DNA from: Bacteroides sp. GM023
GTDB lineage: Bacteria > Bacteroidota > Bacteroidia > Bacteroidales > Bacteroidaceae
Direction of reading: 5' to 3'
Length of the DNA stretch: 64,000 nucleotides
Assembly (NCBI RefSeq): GCF_014750685.1
Contig: NZ_JAAXGE010000003.1
Span: 248,001-312,000, forward strand
This document shows positions 8,145 through 17,743 of this stretch, piece by piece. How positions within the stretch are numbered: position 1 is the stretch's first letter; the number at the start of each line of letters is the position of its first letter. The translations under genes were made by a program, and so were the position numbers. The notes below the pieces were generated by a model that had not been told where the DNA came from, made no database searches, and was given only the letters and a program-made list of their open reading frames with translations.

Positions 8145-9299
8145 ATGGAAAAACTAAAAAAATATCTTTTATTCCTATTCTTGCTAGAAAACGTGGCAGC
8201 ACAGACTCGTTTGATGGGGGGGATCTCTACATACTTTTTTTATGCATTCTTGGTATTAGGTGCTATGTTTATATTACAAAGAGATTTATGGAAGAGTGAA
8301 ACGATGAGTACATATTGGCCTTTATATGTAATGGGTGGAATATATGTGTTGTACGAGTTTACCTTTGGTCAAAGCACAATAAGTACGCAGACATTGGTAT
8401 ATCTAATAGCAAAACTCACAACATTTGCTATTATTGTGGTGAGTGTGGACAATAATTTTAAGTTCTATGAGCGGAACATGCTTTACGGATTATCTGTTTT
8501 TATTTGTTTCTTTGTACTTTATGGTATGCTAACAGGAGGTTTGGAACACTCACATTCAACTCGTATGCTTGTGGGGTTTGGCAATGCAAACTCTACGAGT
8601 GGTATGGGGGCATTTGTGTTAGGTGCAATGTTGTTTATTACTGAAAAATGGAATTTGAAAAGCCTCTTGATTACAGGTATTGGACTTTACGCTGTATTGG
8701 CAGGTGGTAGTCGTGCGAGTATTATGGTAGTAGCTATTCTGATGTTTATTAAATATGGTTTTTCTCCTAAAATGGTATTGGTTGTTGCTGCGATTGTTTT
8801 TGCTGCTGTTTATATTCTGCCAGCAATTGGCCTGAATACGGTAGGTGTAGAACGATTTTTGCATACAGTAGATGGTACAGAGGGTTCTAACCGAGATAAT
8901 GAACGGGAAGCTTGCTGGGTGATGATTCGTGAAAAACCATGGAATGGTTGGGGATTTGAGGCTCAGAATCAAGGAATAGCGTTAGAAATGTCTGAACTTG
9001 GGTCGCACAATGGGTATTTGGAAACTCTCAAATTTATGGGGTATCCTTGTGGAGGTGCTTGGCTTGGCATTCTTGTACTATCTATCCTGGTAATATTCAA
9101 ACGTTATCACAAACTTGGTATTGCACGGGATATGTTTGTTGGTATTGTTCTAGCTTTTGCAGTAAATGCATACTTTGAAGGCTTGTTTGTTGGTGTACAT
9201 GAGTTTGCTACTAATGTGTTTTTTGTGTGTCTTGCTGTAGCTTATAAGAAAGCTGCACTTTATGAAAAGGGATATCTCTTTAAAGAAAACAATAAGTAA
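8145..9299 (+). CDS. O-antigen ligase/polymerase (Wzy/WaaL-like) membrane protein
   Basis: A 384-residue protein with about ten to twelve hydrophobic segments. GSRASIMVVAIL (about residue 187) and, after a larger periplasmic loop, LGSHNGYLETLKFMGYPCGG (about residues 286-305) match the conserved G-S-R and HN-x-(Y/F) signature of the O-antigen ligase/polymerase superfamily. In a Wzx/Wzy-type CPS locus this protein would polymerise the flipped repeat units at the periplasmic face. No Wzx flippase is visible in the window; it is probably encoded upstream. It is preceded by a 75-bp gap and followed 2 bp later by a FemAB-like gene. Confidence 0.8.
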   Translation: MEKLKKYLLFLFLLENVAAQTRLMGGISTYFFYAFLVLGAMFILQRDLWKSETMSTYWPLYVMGGIYVLYEFTFGQSTISTQTLVYLIAKLTTFAIIVVSVDNNFKFYERNMLYGLSVFICFFVLYGMLTGGLEHSHSTRMLVGFGNANSTSGMGAFVLGAMLFITEKWNLKSLLITGIGLYAVLAGGSRASIMVVAILMFIKYGFSPKMVLVVAAIVFAAVYILPAIGLNTVGVERFLHTVDGTEGSNRDNEREACWVMIREKPWNGWGFEAQNQGIALEMSELGSHNGYLETLKFMGYPCGGAWLGILVLSILVIFKRYHKLGIARDMFVGIVLAFAVNAYFEGLFVGVHEFATNVFFVCLAVAYKKAALYEKGYLFKENNK

Positions 9300-9301
9300 C
9301 T

Positions 9302-10360
9302 ATGATCAATATATTAAAAACAAAAGATGAGTTCATTGCTTTCAAACAGGATTGGAACGATTTCTATTCTCAACTTGATTATGTGACTCCGTTCCAAAGT
9401 TATAGCTTTAATTTTGATAGTTGGAGTAAGTTGGAGAGTAATGAGCGATTACATATTATTTGTATTTATCGTCAGGTAAATATGTCGCTTCAAGCAATCT
9501 TTCCTTGTATCATAACGAAGAAGGGCATATTGCAATTTATCAATGGCATTCATTCCGACTTCTGCGGTGCCTTAATACTTGAAGATGTGCGCAAGGATTA
9601 TCATCTATATAAGGAGTTTGTAGACTATATTAATGATACTGCGGATATAAAAGGCTTCATATTTGACAACTTGAAGGAAGATAATTATATGTCTGCGGTG
9701 TTTGGGTATTTTTTCAAAGGGTTGCAGACTCGTATGACTAATAAATGGTCATACCTCCATGTTAATGCTAAACAAGAGTCAGATAAAACCTATTTGGATA
9801 GTATGATTCACATATCCAAGAAAGATAAATATAAACTTGTTAAAATAAACAAGATGCTTGTTCCGTATAACATGAAGTTGTTCAAGATTAGCGAGAATCC
9901 TTATCCAAAGGATATTGTTGATAGTATAATACATGCTATGCTGACATTTGGCATTCGTACAGAGGCATATTTTTCAGATGATTTTAAGAGTATCATTGAA
10001 AATTTGTATAATGATGGTGTTTTATCTGTGGCTGTGACATACAAAGGAAATGAACCTCTTGTGGCAAATTTATACTTGATACAAGATAACGAATATATCA
10101 ATTGGCTTGTTGTATATAAAGAGGGACGGTACAATACGATGAATCTTCTACAATCGGTTGAATATATATATAACAACGGTGGAGGAATACTGAATTTTGC
10201 TCGCGGTATATATGAGTATAAAGTAAGCAATTTTCGTCCAGAAATCCATAACTTGTATCGTGTAGAGTATTCAAAGAGCTTTATGGGGAAGGTGGGGGAT
10301 CTGCTTTCGTTTTATAAATATTATTTAAAGGTTTTCCTAAAGCCTTATATTAGAAGGTAA
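9302..10360 (+). CDS. FemAB/GNAT-like acyltransferase
   Basis: A 352-residue soluble protein with the late GNAT_6/FemAB-type block GGGILNFARGIYEYKVSNFRP (from about residue 297), which resembles the DFGRG...YK..F motif. INWLVVYKEGRY precedes it. Proteins of this type transfer amino-acyl or acyl groups; in CPS loci they are thought to decorate amino sugars. The stop codon TAA (10358-10360) overlaps the ATG of the next glycosyltransferase by one base, so the two are translationally coupled. The substrate is unknown. Confidence 0.65.
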   Translation: MINILKTKDEFIAFKQDWNDFYSQLDYVTPFQSYSFNFDSWSKLESNERLHIICIYRQVNMSLQAIFPCIITKKGILQFINGIHSDFCGALILEDVRKDYHLYKEFVDYINDTADIKGFIFDNLKEDNYMSAVFGYFFKGLQTRMTNKWSYLHVNAKQESDKTYLDSMIHISKKDKYKLVKINKMLVPYNMKLFKISENPYPKDIVDSIIHAMLTFGIRTEAYFSDDFKSIIENLYNDGVLSVAVTYKGNEPLVANLYLIQDNEYINWLVVYKEGRYNTMNLLQSVEYIYNNGGGILNFARGIYEYKVSNFRPEIHNLYRVEYSKSFMGKVGDLLSFYKYYLKVFLKPYIRR

Positions 10361-11427
10361 TGAATAAAATATTTGTATTTCTATATGAACCAGCCAGTTA
10401 TACGGTAGACCGAAACCTAAAGATGTATGTACCAATAGGTGTGGATTATTGCTATTTGCATGGTGACAGTGAGGCAAAGAATACTACCGAAGGGGAGTGT
10501 AATAAGGATAATTTGGAGAGGATGAGTCGTTGGAAGCAGTGGTGTTATATACTGAGGGTGCTGAAAAAGTATGATAAAATTATCTACAATGGCTATTCAG
10601 ATCTTGGTTTTATTATGTTGTTTATTCTCAACCTTTGGTATCGTAAGCCCATAGGTATAGATTCAGACACACAGTATCGTGAGCCGGTGAATTTAGTGAT
10701 TCGATGGATAAAACACATATATCTGAATGTGGTATTTGGTAACAGGAATATATATGGTTTGGCAGGTGGTAACTATGCGCATAAGGATTTGTTCCGCAAA
10801 TTTGGTATGAAGGAAGATAGAGTTCGGTTGATGCCAATGATGGTGGATAATGTACACTTTGATAATCCTGATTTTCGCAAGAAGAAAATGGAACCTTTAC
10901 GCTTTGTGTATGTGGGTAGATTGATAGAATGCAAAAACATAGAGTTTATGATTCATGCATTTTTGAAGTATCGTGCTGAATGTGTAAAAAGTGAACTGCA
11001 TATCGTTGGCAGAGGTTTGCTTGAGGACGAATTGAAGGGCAGGTATGCTGTCTGTGATGGAGTGTGTTTTGATGGTCCAAAATATGGGGATGAGTTGCTT
11101 GATGTTTATCGTAAAAATCATGTGTTGATATTGCCTTCTACTTATGAACCTTGGGGATTGGTTGTAAATGAAGCTATGTCGGCAGGAATGCCGGTATTGG
11201 TGAGTAACGAGGTAGGGGCACATTATGACCTTGTAGACGGTAACGATACAGGTTTTGTATTTGATGCATATAATGAACAGTCACTTGTTGATGTCATGAA
11301 GCAAATATCAAATATAGATACATACAAGGAATATTCTGATAATGCATACGAGTTTATGCATAATTATTGGAACTATTCACTCTACCGTAAATGTTTGGAA
11401 GATTTTATAAACGAAACTGCACAATGA
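10360..11427 (+). CDS. Glycosyltransferase family 4 protein
   Basis: A 355-residue GT-B glycosyltransferase. The donor domain begins with LRFVYVGRLIECKN (about residue 178), HIVGRGLLEDEL follows, and the E-x7-E motif is in STYEPWGLVVNEAMSAGMP (about residues 257-275). The C-terminus has a typical NYWNYSLYRKCLEDFI tail. Its ATG shares one base with the preceding FemAB-like stop, and its TGA overlaps the ATG of the deacetylase gene that follows (ATGA). It presumably adds a sugar to the repeat unit; the specificity cannot be read. Confidence 0.85.
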   Translation: MNKIFVFLYEPASYTVDRNLKMYVPIGVDYCYLHGDSEAKNTTEGECNKDNLERMSRWKQWCYILRVLKKYDKIIYNGYSDLGFIMLFILNLWYRKPIGIDSDTQYREPVNLVIRWIKHIYLNVVFGNRNIYGLAGGNYAHKDLFRKFGMKEDRVRLMPMMVDNVHFDNPDFRKKKMEPLRFVYVGRLIECKNIEFMIHAFLKYRAECVKSELHIVGRGLLEDELKGRYAVCDGVCFDGPKYGDELLDVYRKNHVLILPSTYEPWGLVVNEAMSAGMPVLVSNEVGAHYDLVDGNDTGFVFDAYNEQSLVDVMKQISNIDTYKEYSDNAYEFMHNYWNYSLYRKCLEDFINETAQ

Positions 11428-12149
11428 GAAAACTAATAAAAAAAACTCTGTTATGTTTTTCGAGCATATTGCATCATAATGAGAAGAGTAAAATAGTGTA
11501 TTATCATGATGTGTATAGCGATAGAAAATATACTGATATGGGTACTTCGCTCAGTATGTTTGCACAACATATTAAAGTGATACATGATGAGGGATTTACT
11601 ATAAAAGCGAAAATACAGAATCCTAACAAAGAAGTAATGATATGCTTTGATGATGGATTCCGTGGTATTTATGATACCAGACAGTTTTTTATAGATAAAG
11701 GTTTACGTCCAACAGTATTTCTTGCAATAAGCCTGATCGGAAAGCCGGGGTATCTCAATAAAGCCGAAATTCTTGAACTCCAGAAGGAGGGTTTTATATT
11801 TCAGTGCCACGCTTGGAGTCACAGTGATTTAACAGAATTTACTAAAGAGGAATTGGTACGTGAACTTTGTGAATCGAAAAAAAAACTTACTGATTTTCTG
11901 GGTAAAACGGTGGATGAGATATGTTTCCCTATAGGTTATTTTTCTCAATTAGTACTTGAAGAATGCAAACGGTATGGTTACAAGACTTTGTATTCCAGTA
12001 TACCAGGTAATTACTTTGATCAACTGTATGTAGATGGTTTACGAACCCGTAACCTGTTGCAGTTTGCTGATCCCAATGAAGCAAAACTCATACTGCATGG
12101 TGGCAACGATATGATACATAATAGATACGTTAAAATGCATTGGAGATAG
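11424..12149 (+). CDS. Polysaccharide deacetylase (NodB homology domain)
   Basis: A 241-residue carbohydrate esterase 4-type protein. The motifs are YYHDVY near the N-terminus, ICFDDGFRG (catalytic Asp and metal-binding Asp, about residues 73-81) and QCHAWSHSDL, which supplies the H-x3-H metal ligands. FPIGYF stands in place of the usual RxPxG motif. The family removes N- or O-acetyl groups from amino-sugar polymers or precursors. The start at 11424 is chosen because its ATG overlaps the upstream TGA as ATGA; an in-frame ATG at 11391 lies inside the upstream gene. No signal peptide is evident, so it may act on a cytoplasmic precursor. Confidence 0.8.
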   Translation: MRKLIKKTLLCFSSILHHNEKSKIVYYHDVYSDRKYTDMGTSLSMFAQHIKVIHDEGFTIKAKIQNPNKEVMICFDDGFRGIYDTRQFFIDKGLRPTVFLAISLIGKPGYLNKAEILELQKEGFIFQCHAWSHSDLTEFTKEELVRELCESKKKLTDFLGKTVDEICFPIGYFSQLVLEECKRYGYKTLYSSIPGNYFDQLYVDGLRTRNLLQFADPNEAKLILHGGNDMIHNRYVKMHWR

Positions 12150-12157
12150 TCATAATT

Positions 12158-13252
12158 ATGAATATTTTTGTAATAGCCACAACCTTGCAAGCTGGTGGTG
12201 GCATAACCATTTATAAACAATTCTTGTCGCATTTGCCTGAGCATATAGGGCAAAACAAGTATTGGATATTTGTTAATCCTGTATTACCACAAGTGGTAAT
12301 TGAAGGGGTAATATATATATCATTCCCTTTGCAGTCCAAGATAAAACGCACTTTATTCGAGGACAAATTGTTAAAAGCAGAGATTACCAAGTTGAGGGTG
12401 AAGCCTGATGTGGTGGTGTCGCTTCAAAACAAAGGATATAAATGTTTTAATGCTTGTAAACAACTCGTTTATTTTCATCAGTCGTTACCGTTGTATCCTG
12501 GTTCTTATAATCCTTTTAAACGTAGTGAGAGATATTTATTTAACTACAAGCATATATTTCCTCGTTTAGTGAAACGTACATGGGTTAAGAATACGCAGTT
12601 TGTTGTACAAACCCCTGTTGTAAAGAAACGTTTCGCATCATATTTTGATATTCCTTTGGAGAATGTACATGTTTGTTTTCCTGATATTGAAAAGATTGAT
12701 CCCTCTCAAGGTGAAATTCATGATTGGGGCGATGAATGTTTTCATTTTTTATATGTTAGTGCTTGTGCAAAATACCAGAACGGAATTACACTTATAAAAG
12801 CAGTTGAACTATTATATAAGAAGAATCCGGATTTGGCAAGTAAAATTAGAATACACATAACAAGCAACCCTCATCGGGCTCCAGTAATGTATAAACAGAT
12901 ACAAAAGCATGGTGTAGCAGACAATTTTATATTTGAAGATTCTATCAAGCATGATTTGTTGATGAATTATTATAAATCTATATCAGCATTGCTTTTTCCT
13001 AGCTCCATTGAGACAGTAGGGTTACCTATGCTTGAAGCTGCGGCATTTGGTACACCAGAGATTGTGGCTGATGTGGATTATGCTCATTATGTAGTAGATG
13101 GATACGAAGGGGTTACATATAAGAATGTTGAGGATTATGGTGCATGGGCTGAAGCAATAGAGAATGCTTGTAATAATAAGAGGATAATAATCCCTCTTGT
13201 TCAAATACGGGAAAGTGAGTGGTTTACTTTTTTTAAACTTACACAAGGATAA
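12158..13252 (+). CDS. Glycosyltransferase family 4 protein
   Basis: A GT-B glycosyltransferase of 364 residues from the ATG at 12158; an earlier in-frame ATG at 12140 overlaps the deacetylase. The N-terminus FVIATTLQAGGGITIYKQFL has the glycine-rich acceptor-domain loop. The donor domain has HFLYVSACAKYQN (about residue 192) and E-x7-E in SSIETVGLPMLEAAAFGTP (about residues 283-301). The enzyme presumably extends the repeat unit. The next gene starts just after its stop. Confidence 0.85.
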   Translation: MNIFVIATTLQAGGGITIYKQFLSHLPEHIGQNKYWIFVNPVLPQVVIEGVIYISFPLQSKIKRTLFEDKLLKAEITKLRVKPDVVVSLQNKGYKCFNACKQLVYFHQSLPLYPGSYNPFKRSERYLFNYKHIFPRLVKRTWVKNTQFVVQTPVVKKRFASYFDIPLENVHVCFPDIEKIDPSQGEIHDWGDECFHFLYVSACAKYQNGITLIKAVELLYKKNPDLASKIRIHITSNPHRAPVMYKQIQKHGVADNFIFEDSIKHDLLMNYYKSISALLFPSSIETVGLPMLEAAAFGTPEIVADVDYAHYVVDGYEGVTYKNVEDYGAWAEAIENACNNKRIIIPLVQIRESEWFTFFKLTQG

Positions 13253-13253
13253 A

Positions 13254-14405
13254 ATGAAGAAAATTGGAATAATAACCATAGTACGCGTAAATAACTATGG
13301 GGCAGAGTTACAAGCATATGCATTACAGCGTAAATTGGCCAATATGGGATATGATTCAGAACTTATTGACTATTTGTACTATATACATCCCAATTATATA
13401 AAGGAGAAGAAAGCAGTGCCACAGTACGCGAAGTATTACCCTTTAGTGAAACGTATAAAGGGGATTCTTTTTCCAATGATGGAGACGGCGAAATCATACA
13501 TGAACAAGGCTGTATATGAAAAACGTAATGCTCGTTTTGTTGCATTCCATAAGGCTAATACACGTTTCTCGCGTTGCTATGATAAATTTTCTGCATTATA
13601 TGAAAATCCGCCAAAATATGATGTGTATTGTGTTGGTAGCGACCAGGTGTGGAATCCGTTTAGCTATACGTCACTAGACCCTTATTTCTTGACATTCGCT
13701 CCCAAAGATGCGGTGAAGTTTGCTTATGCTTCAAGCTTTGGAGTGTCGGAAATTCCAGCTATGGCTATAGAGTCTTTCAAACAAGGTCTACAGAATATCA
13801 ATGCAATATCAGTACGTGAGAAAACAGCTGTAAGTATTGTTAAGGCAATGACGGGGCAGGATGCTGTTGCTGTAGCCGACCCAACCTTGTTACTCAATGC
13901 ATATGAATGGAGTGAAATTTTGGATAATAGTATGGTACCGCAAGAAAAGTACATGCTTCTTTATGTATTAAAAGAATCGGCATATATCACTGAAACTGCA
14001 TTGCGTATAGCAAAAGAAAAGCGGTTGAAGGTGGTGAGAATATGTAGAGGAGCATATCGTCAGGATCCTAAGAATAGTTCGATACTGAATATTATGGATG
14101 CAGGACCGGCAGAATATTTGGCATTATTTAAAAATGCAACGATGGTGATGACAAACTCATTTCATGGCACTGTGTTCTCTATACAGTTCAATAGAGATTT
14201 TTACACAATTGTATCTCGAAATACTAGTAATAATTCGCGTCAAATTGATTTGCTTTCAACGCTTGGTATTGACAGAATAAAATATACTGATACTGAATTT
14301 TCAGAGAAATCGGCCATTGAATGGGATGTTGTCAACAAACGTGTGGAGGAATATCGCTTGGAGTCTATTAACTATTTGCAAAAAGCAATAAACAATGGAA
14401 AATAA
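13254..14405 (+). CDS. Polysaccharide pyruvyl transferase family protein
   Basis: A 383-residue protein of the CsaB/WcaK family, which transfers pyruvate from PEP to make ketal-linked pyruvate on polysaccharides. The opening IGIITIVRVNNYGAELQAYA, the central CVGSDQVWNP and the late MTNSFHGTVFSIQF are conserved blocks of the family. The start at 13254 (MKKIGIITI) is preferred over an in-frame ATG at 13197 inside the upstream gene. Its last 11 bp overlap the next gene, an iron-sulfur protein that commonly accompanies this family in CPS loci. Pyruvylation would add negative charge to the capsule. Confidence 0.85.
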   Translation: MKKIGIITIVRVNNYGAELQAYALQRKLANMGYDSELIDYLYYIHPNYIKEKKAVPQYAKYYPLVKRIKGILFPMMETAKSYMNKAVYEKRNARFVAFHKANTRFSRCYDKFSALYENPPKYDVYCVGSDQVWNPFSYTSLDPYFLTFAPKDAVKFAYASSFGVSEIPAMAIESFKQGLQNINAISVREKTAVSIVKAMTGQDAVAVADPTLLLNAYEWSEILDNSMVPQEKYMLLYVLKESAYITETALRIAKEKRLKVVRICRGAYRQDPKNSSILNIMDAGPAEYLALFKNATMVMTNSFHGTVFSIQFNRDFYTIVSRNTSNNSRQIDLLSTLGIDRIKYTDTEFSEKSAIEWDVVNKRVEEYRLESINYLQKAINNGK

Positions 14406-15612
14406 ACTGCCACAACTTTGTGACTTGGATAAATGTACTGCTTGTACTGCTTGTGTGAATTCATGTGCTCAGGTTGCGATAACGATGTTAGAGAATGAGA
14501 AGGGAGAATTGCATCCTGTGATTGATGCAGAGAAATGTATCGGGTGTGGATTGTGTGAAAAGATTTGTCCTGAGAAGAATGATTCTCTTTCTCGTAATGA
14601 ACTGCCCACAGTGTATAGCTGTTGGCTGAAAGATTCTGTAAATCGCAAGCAGAGTACATCAGGTGGTGTAGCTTATGCCATAAGTTGTTCAGTAATAGAA
14701 CTGGGTGGCCATGTCTGGGGGGCTGCTTATGCTGACGATATGTCTCCTGTATATATTGAGGCAAATACAATTGAAGAATTACGGCCAATTCAAAAGTCAA
14801 AGTATGTGCAATGTGCTCCTCGCGATTGCTTTAAGAAGATTAAAGAAGAATTGAAGAGAGGGGAGCTTGTGCTTTTTACAGGTACATCGTGTCATGCAAA
14901 AGGTTTGTTGTCGTTCCTTCGCAAGAAATATGATAATCTTCTAACCCTTGATTTGGTTTGTCATGGTGTACCGGGACAAGGAGTGTTCCGTAAGTATAAA
15001 GAGTATCTTGAGAGTCGTTACAATGACGATTTGGATTTCTTTACTTTTAGACCCAAGCGAATGAGAGATGGCCAGGAAGAAACATACTATACATTAGCTC
15101 ACTTTAAGACTAAGGGCGATGTGAAAGTACAAAAAGTGGAGAATGGATATTTTGTGGGCTTTCAACGTAATATATTTTTGCGAGAATGCTGTTATAACTG
15201 TCTAGGTAATGGTTATCAGCGTTATACTGATTTTACTGTAGCTGATTTTTGGGGCGTTGGTAAAGTTAAACCTTTCCCTAAATGGCGAGAACGAACTCGT
15301 GGCATCTCTATGTTAGCTCTCAATACCCCCAATGCAAAAGTTTTCTTTGAGAAGATTAAGGATAAGATGGAATATGAATTACGTTCTATTGAAGAAGCTG
15401 TATTTAGTAATCTACCCTATACCAAATCTTCTGTAAAATCGCCAAGAGCAGAAGCTTTTTGGGCAGATTGGCAGACTTTGACATGGGAAGAACTTACTGC
15501 CAAGTATTTTATGATGGTTAGAAAAGATAAGATATTGTACAACATCAAAAGGATATTTCCTCCTATCTGCTATTATATGATGAACTATTGGCGAAATGGA
15601 TCAAGTGGGTAA
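14395..15612 (+). CDS. F420 hydrogenase/dehydrogenase beta-subunit-like iron-sulfur protein
   Basis: A 405-residue protein with two N-terminal 4Fe-4S ferredoxin motifs: CTACTACVNSC (about residues 13-23) and CIGCGLCEKICP (about residues 44-55). An F420-dehydrogenase-beta-like body follows, with STSGGVAYAIS, GTSCHAKGLLSF and LVCHGVPG, and near residue 263 CCYNCLGNGYQR followed by a VADFWG motif. Relatives occur in exopolysaccharide loci next to pyruvyltransferases, as here, but the reaction in that setting is unestablished. A redox step on a sugar or on pyruvate is plausible. Bacteroides does not make F420, so the cofactor is probably flavin. It overlaps the genes on both sides. Confidence 0.8.
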   Translation: MENKLPQLCDLDKCTACTACVNSCAQVAITMLENEKGELHPVIDAEKCIGCGLCEKICPEKNDSLSRNELPTVYSCWLKDSVNRKQSTSGGVAYAISCSVIELGGHVWGAAYADDMSPVYIEANTIEELRPIQKSKYVQCAPRDCFKKIKEELKRGELVLFTGTSCHAKGLLSFLRKKYDNLLTLDLVCHGVPGQGVFRKYKEYLESRYNDDLDFFTFRPKRMRDGQEETYYTLAHFKTKGDVKVQKVENGYFVGFQRNIFLRECCYNCLGNGYQRYTDFTVADFWGVGKVKPFPKWRERTRGISMLALNTPNAKVFFEKIKDKMEYELRSIEEAVFSNLPYTKSSVKSPRAEAFWADWQTLTWEELTAKYFMMVRKDKILYNIKRIFPPICYYMMNYWRNGSSG

Positions 15613-15625
15613 TAATTTTCAACAA

Positions 15626-16513
15626 ATGCAAGACCTTTCAATAATAATCCTAACCTATAATGAGGAAAAACACATTGCACGAAGCATTGACAATGCAAAA
15701 CGTATAGCCAAGCAGGTGTATGTCGTAGATAGCTACTCAGCCGATAAAACTTGCGACCTAGCGCGTGAACATGGTGCAATAGTACTCCAAAACAAGTATG
15801 TGAATCAGGCGCAGCAATTTATTTGGGCGATGGAGAATTGTCCAATTAAAACAGAATGGACCATGCGCTTGGATGCCGACGAATACCTTACTGATGAATT
15901 GATAGCAGAGTTAGAGGAAAGGCTGCCTTCACTGCCTGCTAATGTTACAGGCTGCAAGATGCCTCGCAATGTGATGTTATTGGGGCGCGAACTAAAACAT
16001 GGGAAGTTGCGTACAATTCGCTTGATGCGCTTATGGCGTACGGGAAAGGCGATGATGGAACAGCGATGGATGGATGAGCAAATTTATGTCACCGAAGGTG
16101 ACACAGTGGATATGAAGCATTTATTTATTGATGAAAATCTAAACGGACTCACTGAATGGACTCAAAAGCACAACAACTATGCCAACCGCGAGATTGTAGC
16201 AGCTTATGAAAGCTATTGGAATGATACTGTTTCGGGAGGAAATGGATTAGAGAATCGAAACCAAGAGAAAGGAAAATATTATAAGCTACCCAAATTCTTG
16301 CGTGCGTTCATCTATTTTTTTGTCCGCTACATCTGCTTTGGTGGTTTTCTCGATGGTAAGCCCGGCTTTATCTGGGCTACGCTGCAGGCATATTGGTACC
16401 GGTATCTTATAGATGCAAAGATTGAGGAGATGGAATATTATATAGGAAAGAACCCTACACCGCAAGAGATGCGGACATATTTTAAAGAACGATTCAATAT
16501 CAACGTTGATTAA
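15626..16513 (+). CDS. Glycosyltransferase family 2 protein (WaaE/KdtX-like)
   Basis: An inverting GT-A glycosyltransferase of about 295 residues. LSIIILTYNEEKHI opens the nucleotide-binding fold, VVDSYSADKT follows, and RLDADEYL holds the DxD-type metal-binding motif. The arrangement resembles the LPS beta-1,4-glucosyltransferase group (WaaE/KdtX). The ATG at 15626 (MQDLSIIIL) is preferred; one at 15596 lies within the upstream gene. C-terminal hydrophobic stretches (FIYFFVRYICFGGFL) may attach it to the membrane. From this gene onward, base composition is noticeably less AT-rich than in the preceding capsule genes. The next gene starts directly after its stop. Confidence 0.85.
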   Translation: MQDLSIIILTYNEEKHIARSIDNAKRIAKQVYVVDSYSADKTCDLAREHGAIVLQNKYVNQAQQFIWAMENCPIKTEWTMRLDADEYLTDELIAELEERLPSLPANVTGCKMPRNVMLLGRELKHGKLRTIRLMRLWRTGKAMMEQRWMDEQIYVTEGDTVDMKHLFIDENLNGLTEWTQKHNNYANREIVAAYESYWNDTVSGGNGLENRNQEKGKYYKLPKFLRAFIYFFVRYICFGGFLDGKPGFIWATLQAYWYRYLIDAKIEEMEYYIGKNPTPQEMRTYFKERFNINVD

Positions 16514-17743
16514 ATGAGCAAGAAAGTCTTAATCCACAGTCTTATCTTCAGCCCCGACGGTGTTTCCACTGCATATCTCTATAACGATATTGCGCTTAGA
16601 TTTCAAAAAGAAGGTTACGAGGTGGTAGTGCTTTCCACAACGCCACACTTTAATGTGGTGAAGGAGCAGCTGGCGAAGCAACCACTAAAGTGGAAAATCC
16701 CCGGAATATATAAAGAAAGCAACTTCCATGGCATAAAGGTGATACATGTACCACAGAAGAAGTTCAAGAGCACCGCGTTACGTATCCTGGGTTTTGTATA
16801 TTGGCACATCATTTCGTTTATCCTTGGTTTGTGTGTACGCAATGTGAGTGTAATAGTATCACCCTCACCACCACTTAGTATAGGAATGCTCAATCTCATC
16901 CTCGGTAAGCTAAAAGGCTGCAAGGTTATATATAATGTGCAGGAGATTTACCCCGATATTCTAAAGAAAAAAACAGGACCGATAATTGCTTGTTTAAAGA
17001 AAGTCGAACGTTGTATTTACAACAAATCTGCTGCTATCACTACTATTGATGATGTTTTTTACAACACGATTGTAGATCGCTTTAAAGATCCGGGTAAGTT
17101 ACATGTTATCCCCAATTTTGTAGATACTGACCTCTATAATCCAATTAATGTCGAACCTCTTGACGAAAAAATATTCCCCAAGACCAATTCCTTGAAGTTG
17201 CTTTATGCCGGGAATATAGGACATGCGCAAGACTGGCGTCCGCTGGTGGCGTTGGTAGAAAAAACAAAAGAACTGAATGTTGAGTACTTTGTGATAGGTA
17301 TGGGGGTGCAGCGACCCTATTTGGAAGAACAGAAAGCAGGGAAGGGATTGGACAAGTTGCATATGCTTGATTATCAACCTCGCCATCTGATGCCAAGTAT
17401 ATTGGCATACAGCGATGTACAGTTCATCTTTATGGCCCCCGAGATGGAGATGATGGGATTTCCGTCTAAGGTTTATACTATTATGGCGTGTGAGAGACCG
17501 CTGCTTATATGCTCCGGTGACAAAACTCCTATCGTAAACTTCACCAAAGGTCATAACTGCGCAAAGCTCATTACCGAGAAAAATTTCGATAAGAAGGTAG
17601 ATGAAATGGCACAGTGGCTGGCATCGGTATCCCGTGAAGAACTTCAGAAGATGGGGCGCAACGGATACGATGTGATACAGCGCTATTACACTAAAGAAAA
17701 GGTTACAAAACAATATGTTGATTTGGTGAATAAAATAATATGA
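16514..17743 (+). CDS. WbuB-type glycosyltransferase family 4 protein
   Basis: A 409-residue GT-B enzyme resembling WbuB, which adds an amino sugar early in O-antigen repeat synthesis. The features are VLSTTPHFNVVKEQL near the N-terminus, a membrane-associating LRILGFVYWHIISFILGLCV stretch (about residues 92-111), VSPSPPLSIGML, and in the donor domain LLYAGNIGHAQDW and MGFPSKVYTIMACERPLL. The usual E-x7-E Glu is replaced by Tyr, as in relatives. It overlaps the following reductase/epimerase gene by 4 bp, and a WbuC-like gene closes the operon, so wbuB-wbuC partners are kept together. Confidence 0.8.
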   Translation: MSKKVLIHSLIFSPDGVSTAYLYNDIALRFQKEGYEVVVLSTTPHFNVVKEQLAKQPLKWKIPGIYKESNFHGIKVIHVPQKKFKSTALRILGFVYWHIISFILGLCVRNVSVIVSPSPPLSIGMLNLILGKLKGCKVIYNVQEIYPDILKKKTGPIIACLKKVERCIYNKSAAITTIDDVFYNTIVDRFKDPGKLHVIPNFVDTDLYNPINVEPLDEKIFPKTNSLKLLYAGNIGHAQDWRPLVALVEKTKELNVEYFVIGMGVQRPYLEEQKAGKGLDKLHMLDYQPRHLMPSILAYSDVQFIFMAPEMEMMGFPSKVYTIMACERPLLICSGDKTPIVNFTKGHNCAKLITEKNFDKKVDEMAQWLASVSREELQKMGRNGYDVIQRYYTKEKVTKQYVDLVNKII

